Assembly: GCA_944388635.1 (NCBI GenBank)
Contig: CALXJN010000059.1
Span: 1 to 5,054 of the forward strand
Origin: an uncultured Clostridia bacterium
GTDB lineage: Bacteria; Bacillota; Clostridia; TANB77; CAG-508
Reading direction: 5' to 3'
Length of the DNA: 5,054 nt
Part shown: one piece after another, positions 1 to 5,054 of the stretch
How the letters are laid out: each line of letters starts with the position of its first letter
Numbering within the stretch: the stretch's first letter is position 1
The notes under the pieces: generated by a model
Databases searched by the model: none
Seen by the model: only the letters and a program-made list of their open reading frames with translations
Told to the model about the DNA's origin: nothing
Made by a program: the position numbers and the translations under genes

Positions 1-282
1 GAATTAGAATATCCAACACTAGAAGAGATGTATAAAATATCAGAATTATATAATATATCATGTGAGGATTTATTAAATTACAAACAAGAAGCATTATCGA
101 CAAGCGAGAGATTTATAAGAGGGCTAAATAAATTTTTTGGAGTTACTTTTATAACTTGGAGAACTATATTTTATATATGCTTATTTGTTGCACTAATTGC
201 AGCAATTATGTTTTTTAAATATAAAGCAGATGAAACATTAGAAAATCCTATGCAACCTTTTGATATATCAAATTACATATAA
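1..282 (+). CDS. XRE-family HTH regulator with C-terminal transmembrane segment (3' part only)
   Basis: The reading frame is open from base 1 to the TAA at 280-282, so the gene begins upstream and only the last 93 residues are seen. The first residues (ELEYPTLEEMYKISELYNIS, then CEDLL) match the end of a Cro/C1-type HTH_3 domain, where a 'YP.l..l..is.lynvs.deLl' pattern follows the recognition helix. The ATG at 28 is therefore an internal methionine, not the start. A basic linker (SERFIRGLNKFF) leads to one hydrophobic stretch of about 20 residues encoded near 155-216 (WRTIFYICLFVALIAAIMFF), then a 25-residue polar tail. XRE proteins with this layout are common in Firmicutes as membrane-tethered regulators. 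The target, the signal and the side of the membrane on which the tail lies cannot be told from this fragment. A hairpin terminator follows directly, so this is the last gene of its transcript. Confidence 0.75.
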   Translation, partial: ELEYPTLEEMYKISELYNISCEDLLNYKQEALSTSERFIRGLNKFFGVTFITWRTIFYICLFVALIAAIMFFKYKADETLENPMQPFDISNYI

Positions 283-294
283 AAGTTTTGTGCC

Positions 295-327
295 AAGGAA
301 GTTGTAAATGTTAGGCAACTTCCTTTT
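295..327 (+). terminator. Rho-independent terminator after the XRE gene
   Basis: The arms AAGGAAGTTG (295-304) and CAACTTCCTT (316-325) pair perfectly over 10 bp around an 11-nt loop and run into TTTT (324-327). The U-tract is short, and A-rich sequence precedes the stem. It begins 12 nt after the stop codon, which fits an intrinsic terminator that separates this gene from pgsA. Confidence 0.7.
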
Positions 328-365
328 CAAATATAATTACAATTTAATAATTTTACTTATACCCC

Positions 366-394
366 TTTATTTTTTTTAAAATATTAGATATAAT
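366..394 (+). promoter_or_regulatory. Candidate sigma-A-type promoter for the pgsA-ligA group
   Basis: A perfect TATAAT sits at 389-394, with TTTATT (366-371, 3 of 6 matches to TTGACA) 17 bp upstream. A T-run at 370-377 lies in the spacer. It is located between the upstream terminator and pgsA, where a promoter is expected, about 33 nt before the start codon. In DNA this A+T-rich a perfect -10 alone is weak evidence, so the call rests largely on position. Confidence 0.45.
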
Positions 395-427
395 TATTTA
401 GAAAAATAAAAGAAATGGAGAGTAAAT

Positions 428-1033
428 ATGAACTTACCAAATAAACTAACAGTTATAAGGATTTTTCTTGTGCCAATAATGGTTATAATACCATTTTTAG
501 GGATAGATGGCACTGTATTTAATATTCCTTTATCTTACATAATAATGGATATAATTTTTATAATAGCATCTTTAACAGACAAATTGGACGGATATATTGC
601 ACGTTCAAGAAATCAAATAACAAATTTTGGGAAATTTTTAGATCCAATTGCTGACAAAATATTAGTATTAGCAGCAATGTTAATATTAGTAGAAAAAGGA
701 AATCTACCAGCTTGGATACCAATTATTGTATTAACTCGTGAATTTGTTGTATCTGCATATAGATTAATTGCGGTAGAACAAGGCGGAAAAGTAATTGCAG
801 CATCTAATTGGGGAAAACTAAAAACAGTAACACAGATGATAGCCATATCATTGGCATTTATCAATGTAAATGGAACAAATATATTCTTTAATTTTATAAA
901 TACTGAAATGACAACATTGGAACTTATTATAAACATGCTAACATCTGTATTTATGGTTATATCTGTTATTGCAACAGTATTTTCAGGTTGGGATTATGTA
1001 AAAAACGGAAAAGAATTATTAAAAGATAGATAA
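428..1033 (+). CDS. pgsA: CDP-diacylglycerol--glycerol-3-phosphate 3-phosphatidyltransferase
   Basis: This integral membrane enzyme transfers a phosphatidyl group from CDP-diacylglycerol to sn-glycerol-3-phosphate, giving phosphatidylglycerolphosphate and CMP. That is the committed step to phosphatidylglycerol and cardiolipin. The 201-residue length is normal for PgsA. The start MNLPNKLTVIRI is typical of the family. The CDP-alcohol phosphotransferase signature D-x2-DG-x2-AR-x8-G-x3-D-x3-D is complete: D51, D54-G55, A58-R59, G68, D72 and D76. The aspartates bind the metal ions and the last is the likely catalytic base. Hydrophobic segments near residues 8-24, 35-49, 76-88, 97-110, 132-147 and 165-187 fit a polytopic protein. 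GGAGAG at 417-422 is 5 nt before the ATG and supports this start. ligA follows 15 nt after the stop. The complete motif makes a CDP-alcohol phosphotransferase certain. PgsA rather than a paralogue is inferred from the N-terminus and length. Confidence 0.95.
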   Translation: MNLPNKLTVIRIFLVPIMVIIPFLGIDGTVFNIPLSYIIMDIIFIIASLTDKLDGYIARSRNQITNFGKFLDPIADKILVLAAMLILVEKGNLPAWIPIIVLTREFVVSAYRLIAVEQGGKVIAASNWGKLKTVTQMIAISLAFINVNGTNIFFNFINTEMTTLELIINMLTSVFMVISVIATVFSGWDYVKNGKELLKDR

Positions 1034-1048
1034 AAGAAGGGAAAAACA

Positions 1049-3040
1049 ATGGATAAAGAAAGTGCAGAAAAAAGAATAAAAGAGCTAAGAGAAAAAACAC
1101 AGTATTATGCAAATAAATACTATGATGAAGATAGCCCAGAAATATCAGATTTTGAATATGATATGTTAATGGTAGAACTTAGAAATTTAGAAGCAGAATA
1201 TCCAGATTTAATAGATAAAGATTCTTTAACTCAAAAAGTTGGAGGTCATGTAAAAGAAGGATTTGAGAAAGTGGAACATGAAGTTCCACTTCAAAGTTTA
1301 CAAGATGTTTTCTCAATAGAAGATTTAAGGCTTTTTGATGCAAGAGTTAGAAAAGAAACAGGAAGAGAAAAAATAGATTATACAGTAGAAGCCAAAATTG
1401 ACGGACTATCAGTTGCACTTGAATATGTAGAAGGAAAGTTTGTAAGAGGTGCAACACGTGGAAATGGACAAATAGGAGAAGATGTTACAGCAAACTTAAG
1501 AACAATAAAAGACATACCAAAGACTTTAAAAGAGAATGTAAACATAATAGTGCGTGGAGAAGTATTTATTTCAAAAGCAGATTTCGAAAAAATGAATGCA
1601 GAACAGGAAGTATTAGAAGAGAAAACTTTTGCAAATGCAAGAAATGCAGCAGCAGGTTCTTTAAGGCAACTAGATAGTAAAAAAACAGCAAAGAGACCTC
1701 TTGATATATATATATTCAATGTACAAAGATTAGAAAATAACCCATTTAATTCACACTATGAACAATTGGAATATCTAGAAAAAATAGGGTTTAATGTAAA
1801 CCCGGTAAAGAAAAAATGCATAGGTATTGAAAGTGCAATAAAAGAGATTGAAAGAATAGGGACAATAAGAGAAAGTCTAAGCTTTGGAACAGATGGTGCA
1901 GTTATAAAAGTGGATGATTTGGAACTAAGAGAAGTATTAGGCACAACTTTTAAAACTCCAAGGTGGGCAATTGCATACAAATATCCACCAGAAAGAAAAG
2001 AAACTATATTAAAAGACATAATTTGCCAAGTCGGAAGAACTGGTGCAATAACTCCAATGGCAATACTAGAGCCAATAAAACTTGCAGGCTCTACTATTTC
2101 TAAAACAACTCTTCATAATGAGGATTTCATAACCTCTAAAGATTTAAAAATTGGTGACCATGTAATAATACAAAAAGCAGGAGATGTAATACCAGAAGTT
2201 GTAGAAGTTGTTAAAGGAAAAAGAACAGGAGAAGAAAAAGATTTTGTTATGCCAGACACTTGCCCTGTGTGTGGTGCACCAGCAGTAAGGGAAAATGGAG
2301 AGGCAGTAAAAAGGTGCATTGGTATAGAATGCAGTGCAAGAAAACTTAGAAATATAGTGCATTTTGCTTCAAAAGCTGGGATGGATATAGATGGCTTAGG
2401 CTATGCTATAATTGAGCAATTAGTTGATAAAGGACTACTTAATACTATTTCAGATATATATTATTTGAAAAAAGATGATATTGCTTCACTTAAGAAAAAT
2501 GGAGAAAAGTTTGCAACTAATTTAATAAATGCAATAAATGCAAGTAAAAATAATAGCTTGGATAAATTAATCAGTGCACTTGGAATAAGACATATTGGGA
2601 CTAAATCAGCAAAAATTCTTGCAAAAGAATACAAAAGTATGGATAATTTAATGAATGCAAGTGAAGTAAGTTTAAGCCTAATTGAGGATGTAGGACAAAT
2701 AACTGCAAAAAGTGTATATGAATTCTTTCATCAAGAGCAAACTATAGATTTAATTGAAAAGCTAAAAAAGGCTGGAGTAAATATGGAAGAAGCAGAAGAT
2801 GAAGAACATGATAATAGATTTGCTGGAAAAACTTTTGTGCTTACGGGAAGTCTTGAAAAATACACAAGAGATGAGGCATCAGAGATAATTGAAAAGTTTG
2901 GAGGAAAAACATCAGGTTCAGTATCAAAAAAGACTAGTTATGTACTTGCAGGAGAAGAAGCAGGAAGTAAACTAACAAAAGCAGAAGAACTTGGAGTAAA
3001 AGTGCTTACAGAAGCAGAATTTGACGAAATGATAAAGTAA
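1049..3040 (+). CDS. ligA: NAD-dependent DNA ligase LigA
   Basis: LigA seals nicks in duplex DNA during replication and repair, using NAD+ to form a ligase-AMP intermediate. All domains of the family are present in 663 residues, the usual length. The Ia NAD/NMN-binding domain (about 1-70) has Y24, D34, Y37 and D38. The adenylation domain has the KxDG motif with catalytic K116, E114, R137, E171, K287 in DGAVIKVD and K311 in WAIAYKYPPE. The OB fold spans about 322-390. The zinc finger ligands are C405, C408, C423 and C428. Helix-hairpin-helix repeats include GIRHIGTKSAKILA (512-525) and a segment near 545-560. A BRCT domain (about 588-663) ends the protein. The RGDG segment common in the family reads RGNG here (138-141 region), a mild change. 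AGAAGGG at 1035-1041 lies 7 nt before the ATG. The gene starts 15 nt after pgsA and stops 16 nt before the next gene, so it probably shares their transcript. Confidence 0.98.
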   Translation: MDKESAEKRIKELREKTQYYANKYYDEDSPEISDFEYDMLMVELRNLEAEYPDLIDKDSLTQKVGGHVKEGFEKVEHEVPLQSLQDVFSIEDLRLFDARVRKETGREKIDYTVEAKIDGLSVALEYVEGKFVRGATRGNGQIGEDVTANLRTIKDIPKTLKENVNIIVRGEVFISKADFEKMNAEQEVLEEKTFANARNAAAGSLRQLDSKKTAKRPLDIYIFNVQRLENNPFNSHYEQLEYLEKIGFNVNPVKKKCIGIESAIKEIERIGTIRESLSFGTDGAVIKVDDLELREVLGTTFKTPRWAIAYKYPPERKETILKDIICQVGRTGAITPMAILEPIKLAGSTISKTTLHNEDFITSKDLKIGDHVIIQKAGDVIPEVVEVVKGKRTGEEKDFVMPDTCPVCGAPAVRENGEAVKRCIGIECSARKLRNIVHFASKAGMDIDGLGYAIIEQLVDKGLLNTISDIYYLKKDDIASLKKNGEKFATNLINAINASKNNSLDKLISALGIRHIGTKSAKILAKEYKSMDNLMNASEVSLSLIEDVGQITAKSVYEFFHQEQTIDLIEKLKKAGVNMEEAEDEEHDNRFAGKTFVLTGSLEKYTRDEASEIIEKFGGKTSGSVSKKTSYVLAGEEAGSKLTKAEELGVKVLTEAEFDEMIK

Positions 3041-3056
3041 TTTAAGGAGAAGCATA

Positions 3057-3293
3057 ATGGAAAATTATACATTTGACGAGTTTGAAGAAATTTTGAATAA
3101 TGGATATCAAGTGTATTTTACTTATTTAAAAAATAGATTTTTACTTTTCAAAACAGCAGATAATTGCTATACTCAAAAATTGATAGCAGTTGGGCAAAAA
3201 AATCCACCGCCAAGTCTTTCAATGGTAACTAAGAAATATTTAATGGAAATTTATGCTTTTATGGAGGATGTGGAGTATAAGTACGATGTATGA
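3057..3293 (+). CDS. Small aromatic-rich protein of unknown function, 78 aa
   Basis: I cannot assign a function. The gene looks real: a consensus AAGGAGA (3044-3050) sits 6 nt before the ATG, the gap after ligA is only 16 nt, and its stop overlaps the next start. The protein is soluble in character, with no signal peptide or membrane segment. It is rich in Tyr (9) and Phe (6). An N-terminal acidic helix (TFDEFEEILNNG) is followed by alternating hydrophobic strands (YQVYFTYLKNRFLLFK), a KNPPPS turn and a C-terminal helix (KKYLMEIYAFMEDVEY). This order resembles, from memory, small orphan proteins of Clostridia with an 'eeF...l..G.eveF.Y.gk.y' start and a '..l.eiw..ve' end, but the resemblance is too loose to name a family. 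The overlap (ATGTATGA, 3286-3293) with the riboflavin-kinase-like gene suggests translational coupling and perhaps a shared role. Confidence 0.75.
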   Translation: MENYTFDEFEEILNNGYQVYFTYLKNRFLLFKTADNCYTQKLIAVGQKNPPPSLSMVTKKYLMEIYAFMEDVEYKYDV

Positions 3294-3655
3294 GCTAGAA
3301 GGAAAAGTAAAATCAGGACTTGGTGAAGGACATTTTTGGATAAATAAAGTAAGAAAGATTTTTAAAGAAAAATATAAAATAGACTTATTTTTAGGAACTT
3401 TAAATATAGAATTAGATAAAGAATATATATTAAAAGGCACAGACAAGATATTATCAAACGAATATGGTGGTCAATATGATGTACTAGTGCAAAGATGTGA
3501 AATATTAGGCAAAGTGCGGTTATATAGTAAGACCTGAGAAAAATAATGTACTTGGTGGCGATCATCCACTAAACCTTATCGAAATTGTATCAGATGTTAG
3601 CTTAAGAAAAGAAAATAATTTAAAAGATGGAGATAAGGTAAAAATTAAAATATAA
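3286..3655 (+). pseudogene. CTP-dependent riboflavin kinase (DUF120/RibK) family gene, frameshifted
   Basis: RibK enzymes, known mainly from archaea, phosphorylate riboflavin to FMN using CTP. Starting from the ATG at 3286, the frame gives MYELEGKVKSGLGEG and then, at residues 37-43, GTLNIEL. These match the family's glycine-rich 'SGLGEG' nucleotide loop and the 'GTLN(L/I)' motif, whose Thr and Asn (T38, N40) bind metal and nucleotide in the archaeal enzyme. After EILGK (about residue 76) this frame drifts into VRLYSKT and stops at 3535-3537. The frame beginning at 3515 then continues the family sequence: CGYIVRPEKNN, HPLNLIEIVSDVSLR and NLKDGDKVKIKI, stopping at 3653-3655. Removing one base near 3511-3516 joins the parts into about 122 residues, close to archaeal RibK. 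As written, both products lack part of the fold. An upstream in-frame ATG at 3253 would add an unrelated hydrophobic leader and is unlikely. GGAG at 3272-3275 lies 10 nt before the chosen ATG. Family assignment is firm; enzyme activity is inferred, and whether the break is real is unknown. Confidence 0.85.
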
Positions 3656-3656
3656 T
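3628..3656 (+). promoter_or_regulatory. Possible promoter for mntP
   Basis: A perfect TATAAT (3651-3656) overlaps the end of the riboflavin-kinase-like gene, with TGGAGA (3628-3633, 4 of 6 matches to TTGACA) 17 bp upstream. Transcription from here would start near 3662 and place the 3675-3714 hairpin in the 5' leader of mntP. Chance matches are common in such A+T-rich DNA, so this is a weak call. Confidence 0.25.
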
Positions 3657-3674
3657 TATTGCTAAATGAGAAAA

Positions 3675-3714
3675 TATATTAAGAAGCACATAATAAAATG
3701 TGTTTCTTAATATA
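3675..3714 (+). repeat. 17-bp inverted repeat between the riboflavin-kinase-like gene and mntP
   Basis: The arms 3675-3691 (TATATTAAGAAGCACAT) and 3698-3714 (ATGTGTTTCTTAATATA) pair over 17 bp with one G-U wobble (3686 with 3703) around a 6-nt AATAAA loop. It lies 19 nt past the restored stop codon and 8 nt before the mntP ribosome binding site. It could terminate the ligA transcript, although no U-tract follows on the + strand. It could also be a leader structure or a protein-binding site for mntP. The near-perfect pairing is seen directly; the role is not. Confidence 0.6.
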
Positions 3715-3732
3715 AATAAGTGGTGATATAAA

Positions 3733-4287
3733 GTGCAGATAATAGAAATATTTTTAATAGCGATAGGAGTTGCAATGGATGCATTTGCTGTATCTATTTG
3801 CAAAGGCTTATCAATGAAAAAAATAAATATAAATAAAATTGTAATAATTGCTCTATATTTTGGAATATTTCAGGCTATTATGCCACTAATCGGATATTTC
3901 TTAGGAAAAGGGTTTGAAAATTTTGTTACACAAATCGACCATTGGATAGCTTTTGTATTATTACTCTTTATTGGTGCAAATATGATAAAGGATTCTTTTA
4001 ATGATAATGAAGACGAAAACGACGATACTGGTTTTAAAACAATGATAATCTTAGCAATTGCAACAAGTATAGATGCTTTAGCAATAGGCATAACTTTTGC
4101 ATTCCTTGGAACAAATATAGTTTTAGCGACAAGTATAATAGGAGTTGTAACATTTGCATTATCTGCAATTGGAGTAATTATTGGAAATAGATTTGGCAAT
4201 AGATATGAAAAAGTTGCAAAAATCATTGGAGGAACGATATTAATAATTATGGGAGCAAAGATTTTATTTGAGCATTTGTGTGTATAG
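3733..4287 (+). CDS. mntP: Manganese efflux pump MntP
   Basis: MntP exports Mn2+ across the cytoplasmic membrane and protects cells from manganese excess. The 184-residue length and six hydrophobic segments are normal for the family. The two pseudo-repeat motifs are both present: AMDAFAVSI with D16 and ATSIDALAIG with D114. These aspartates are the conserved acidic residues of the first and fourth membrane helices. FGIFQ (43-47) and LFIGANMI (78-85) are also typical, and an acidic loop (DNEDENDD, 91-98) separates the two halves. The start is GTG: a TGA in the same frame at 3724-3726 rules out anything earlier, and the next ATG (M15) would remove helix 1. GGTGAT at 3722-3727 serves as the ribosome binding site, 5 nt upstream. 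In other bacteria mntP is often controlled by MntR or a yybP-ykoY manganese riboswitch, but the 77-nt spacer here shows neither clearly. Confidence 0.93.
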   Translation: MQIIEIFLIAIGVAMDAFAVSICKGLSMKKININKIVIIALYFGIFQAIMPLIGYFLGKGFENFVTQIDHWIAFVLLLFIGANMIKDSFNDNEDENDDTGFKTMIILAIATSIDALAIGITFAFLGTNIVLATSIIGVVTFALSAIGVIIGNRFGNRYEKVAKIIGGTILIIMGAKILFEHLCV

Positions 4288-4316
4288 TTTTAAGGCAGGT
4301 ACTAGCCTAAATAAGG

Positions 4317-4361
4317 TGGAGCTTGCAGTTTAGAACCGTCCCAAACTGCAAGCTTGCTCCA
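4317..4361 (+). repeat. Imperfect hairpin with AGAACCGTCCC loop, REP-like
   Basis: The arms GCTTGCAGTTT (4321-4331) and AAACTGCAAGC (4343-4353) pair perfectly over 11 bp around the 11-nt loop AGAACCGTCCC (4332-4342). The outer TGGA (4317-4320) pairs with TCCA (4358-4361), leaving a 4-nt TTGC bulge in the right arm. That bulge also completes a 10-bp palindrome, GCAAGCTTGC (4348-4357). The element is far more G+C-rich than its surroundings. No U-tract follows, so it is a poor intrinsic terminator for mntP. The GAACCGTCCC core resembles, from memory, dispersed repeats in many Firmicutes genomes. A REP-like or mobile-element remnant is therefore a reasonable but unproven reading. The rest of 4288-4485 shows no gene. 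Confidence 0.55.
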
Positions 4362-4420
4362 AATAACAGCCAAATCAAAAACAAACAGTCCTAAAACTAG
4401 CATACTAAATTACAAATATA

Positions 4421-4449
4421 TTGCTTTTTATCTAAAAGTATGTAATAAT
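4421..4449 (+). promoter_or_regulatory. Possible promoter for the ABC transporter gene
   Basis: TTGCTT (4421-4426, 4 of 6 matches to TTGACA) is followed after 17 bp by AATAAT (4444-4449, 5 of 6 matches to TATAAT). A TG at 4441-4442 is placed as in extended -10 promoters. Short inverted pairs flank the site: CATACT 4401-4406 with AGTATG 4437-4442, and ATTACA 4409-4414 with TGTAAT 4441-4446. They might mark an operator or be chance. The first base of the -10 is not consensus, so confidence is low. Confidence 0.35.
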
Positions 4450-4485
4450 ATTGCCTGTGAGAATAAAAAGAGGAAGGAGAAAGTG

Positions 4486-5054
4486 ATGATTACAGTAGAG
4501 CATATAACAAAGAAGTTTGTTAGAAATAAAAACAAAAAAGAAAAAGAAGAATTTTTTGCAGACGAAGATATCACATTTGAGGCAAATGACGGAGAAATAA
4601 TCGGCATATTAGGTCCAAATGGAGCTGGAAAAACAACGTTACTTAGAATGATAGCAGGAATATTAGAACCAACGCAAGGAAAAATAAGTTTTGATGGAAT
4701 GAATTATAAAGACAATGAAATCGAAATTAAGCAAAATATCGCTTATCTATCAGGAAATACAAAAATTTATGACACATTATCAACTTATGAATTATTAAAA
4801 ATGTGTTGTGATATTTATGGAGTTGACAAAGAAAACGGTGAAAAAAGGATAAAAGAGATTACAAAAGTATTAGGAATGGAGCAATTTTTATATAATAAAA
4901 TTGCAAATTTATCGACAGGGCAAACCCAAAAAGTAAACTTGGCAAGATGTTTAGTTCATAATCCTAAATATTATATTTTAGATGAAGCAACAACAGGACT
5001 TGACATTATATCTAGCCAAATAATTTTAAACTTTATCAAAGAAGAAAGAGATAA
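4486..5054 (+). CDS. ABC transporter ATP-binding protein, NatA-like (5' part only)
   Basis: The gene runs off the window; 189 codons are visible. It encodes the cytoplasmic ATPase subunit that powers an ABC transporter. Walker A is GPNGAGKTT (43-51), the signature is LSTGQ (142-146), Walker B is YYILDE (162-167, with D166 and catalytic E167), and the D-loop is TGLD (170-173). The Q-loop position reads YLSGNTKIYDTLS (88-100) with no glutamine, as in NatA-type ATPases ('LSG.t.lYdrLt'), which points to the NatA/CcmA-like export group. The lysine- and glutamate-rich stretch at 13-22 (RNKNKKEKEE) is an insertion before FFADEDITFEA, also common in that group. AAGGAGA (4474-4480) is 5 nt before the ATG at 4486. 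The in-frame GTG at 4483 would leave only 2 nt and is less likely. The permease partner should lie just downstream, outside the window. The substrate cannot be told; sodium export is only one possibility. Confidence 0.92.
   Translation, partial: MITVEHITKKFVRNKNKKEKEEFFADEDITFEANDGEIIGILGPNGAGKTTLLRMIAGILEPTQGKISFDGMNYKDNEIEIKQNIAYLSGNTKIYDTLSTYELLKMCCDIYGVDKENGEKRIKEITKVLGMEQFLYNKIANLSTGQTQKVNLARCLVHNPKYYILDEATTGLDIISSQIILNFIKEERD

Noticed and set aside
28..282. ATG at 28 as the start of a complete 84-residue membrane protein
   Set aside because: The frame is open back to base 1, and the residues before M28 continue the conserved end of an HTH_3 domain, so the gene starts before the window.
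613..936. Minus-strand open frame inside pgsA
   Set aside because: It lies wholly within a gene with a complete catalytic motif, has no plausible ribosome binding site or family resemblance, and reads as an antisense shadow. The same holds for minus-strand frames inside ligA (1378-1719, 1756-2019, 2113-2362), the RibK-like gene (3240-3565) and mntP (3870-4226).
3253..3285. Upstream ATG at 3253 as the start of the RibK-like gene
   Set aside because: It would add MLLWRMWSIST, which has no counterpart in the family. The ATG at 3286 begins exactly where family similarity begins.
3508..3537. Programmed ribosomal frameshifting in the RibK-like gene
   Set aside because: Restoring the frame needs +1 (or -2), and the site GGC AAA GTG CGG contains no slippery heptamer for -1 shifting. 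There is no stop codon or rare hungry codon at the junction of the kind seen at known +1 sites, and I see no clear downstream stem. A mutation or error is simpler.
3656..3732. yybP-ykoY manganese riboswitch upstream of mntP
   Set aside because: The 77-nt spacer is short for this riboswitch and is taken up by one simple hairpin. I cannot find its paired conserved internal loops.
4291..4308. Small hairpin AGGC/GCCT just after mntP as a terminator
   Set aside because: Only 4 bp pair cleanly and no U-tract follows; it is too weak to call.

Overview
The window is A+T-rich (roughly 70% by eye), and every gene I can support lies on the + strand. Short intergenic gaps, strong AAGGAG-type ribosome binding sites, an NAD-dependent DNA ligase with BRCT domain, an XRE regulator with a membrane anchor and a NatA-like ABC ATPase suggest a low-GC Gram-positive bacterium, probably clostridial. 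That placement is inferred from gene content and base use; no rRNA or other taxonomic marker is present.

Layout. (1) 1-282: the 3' end of an XRE-type DNA-binding regulator with one transmembrane segment, followed by a hairpin terminator. (2) 366-3655: a candidate promoter, then a tight run of four genes: pgsA (phosphatidylglycerolphosphate synthase), ligA (NAD-dependent DNA ligase), a 78-residue protein of unknown function, and a gene of the archaeal-type CTP-dependent riboflavin kinase family (DUF120/RibK). The gaps are 15 and 16 nt and then an 8-nt overlap, so co-transcription is likely. (3) 3656-3732: a short spacer dominated by a 17-bp inverted repeat. (4) 3733-4287: mntP, a manganese exporter, starting with GTG. 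(5) 4288-4485: a non-coding spacer with an imperfect hairpin carrying the loop AGAACCGTCCC, then a possible promoter. (6) 4486 to the window end: the 5' part of an ABC transporter ATPase gene.

The most notable item is the riboflavin-kinase-like gene. Its first 76 codons and last 46 codons are both clear family matches, but they lie in different reading frames, joined near 3511-3516. Conceptually joined they give about 122 residues, close to the length of archaeal RibK. So the window holds either a recently frameshifted gene or an assembly/sequencing error in an intact one. Bacteria normally make FMN with the unrelated RibF, so the gene is unexpected in either case. It is coupled by overlap to the uncharacterised 78-residue protein.

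The other genes are individually ordinary. pgsA serves phospholipid synthesis at the membrane, ligA seals nicks in replication and repair, and mntP protects against manganese excess. I see no functional link among them beyond a shared transcript for the pgsA-ligA group. I found no CRISPR array, tRNA, rRNA or transposase gene.
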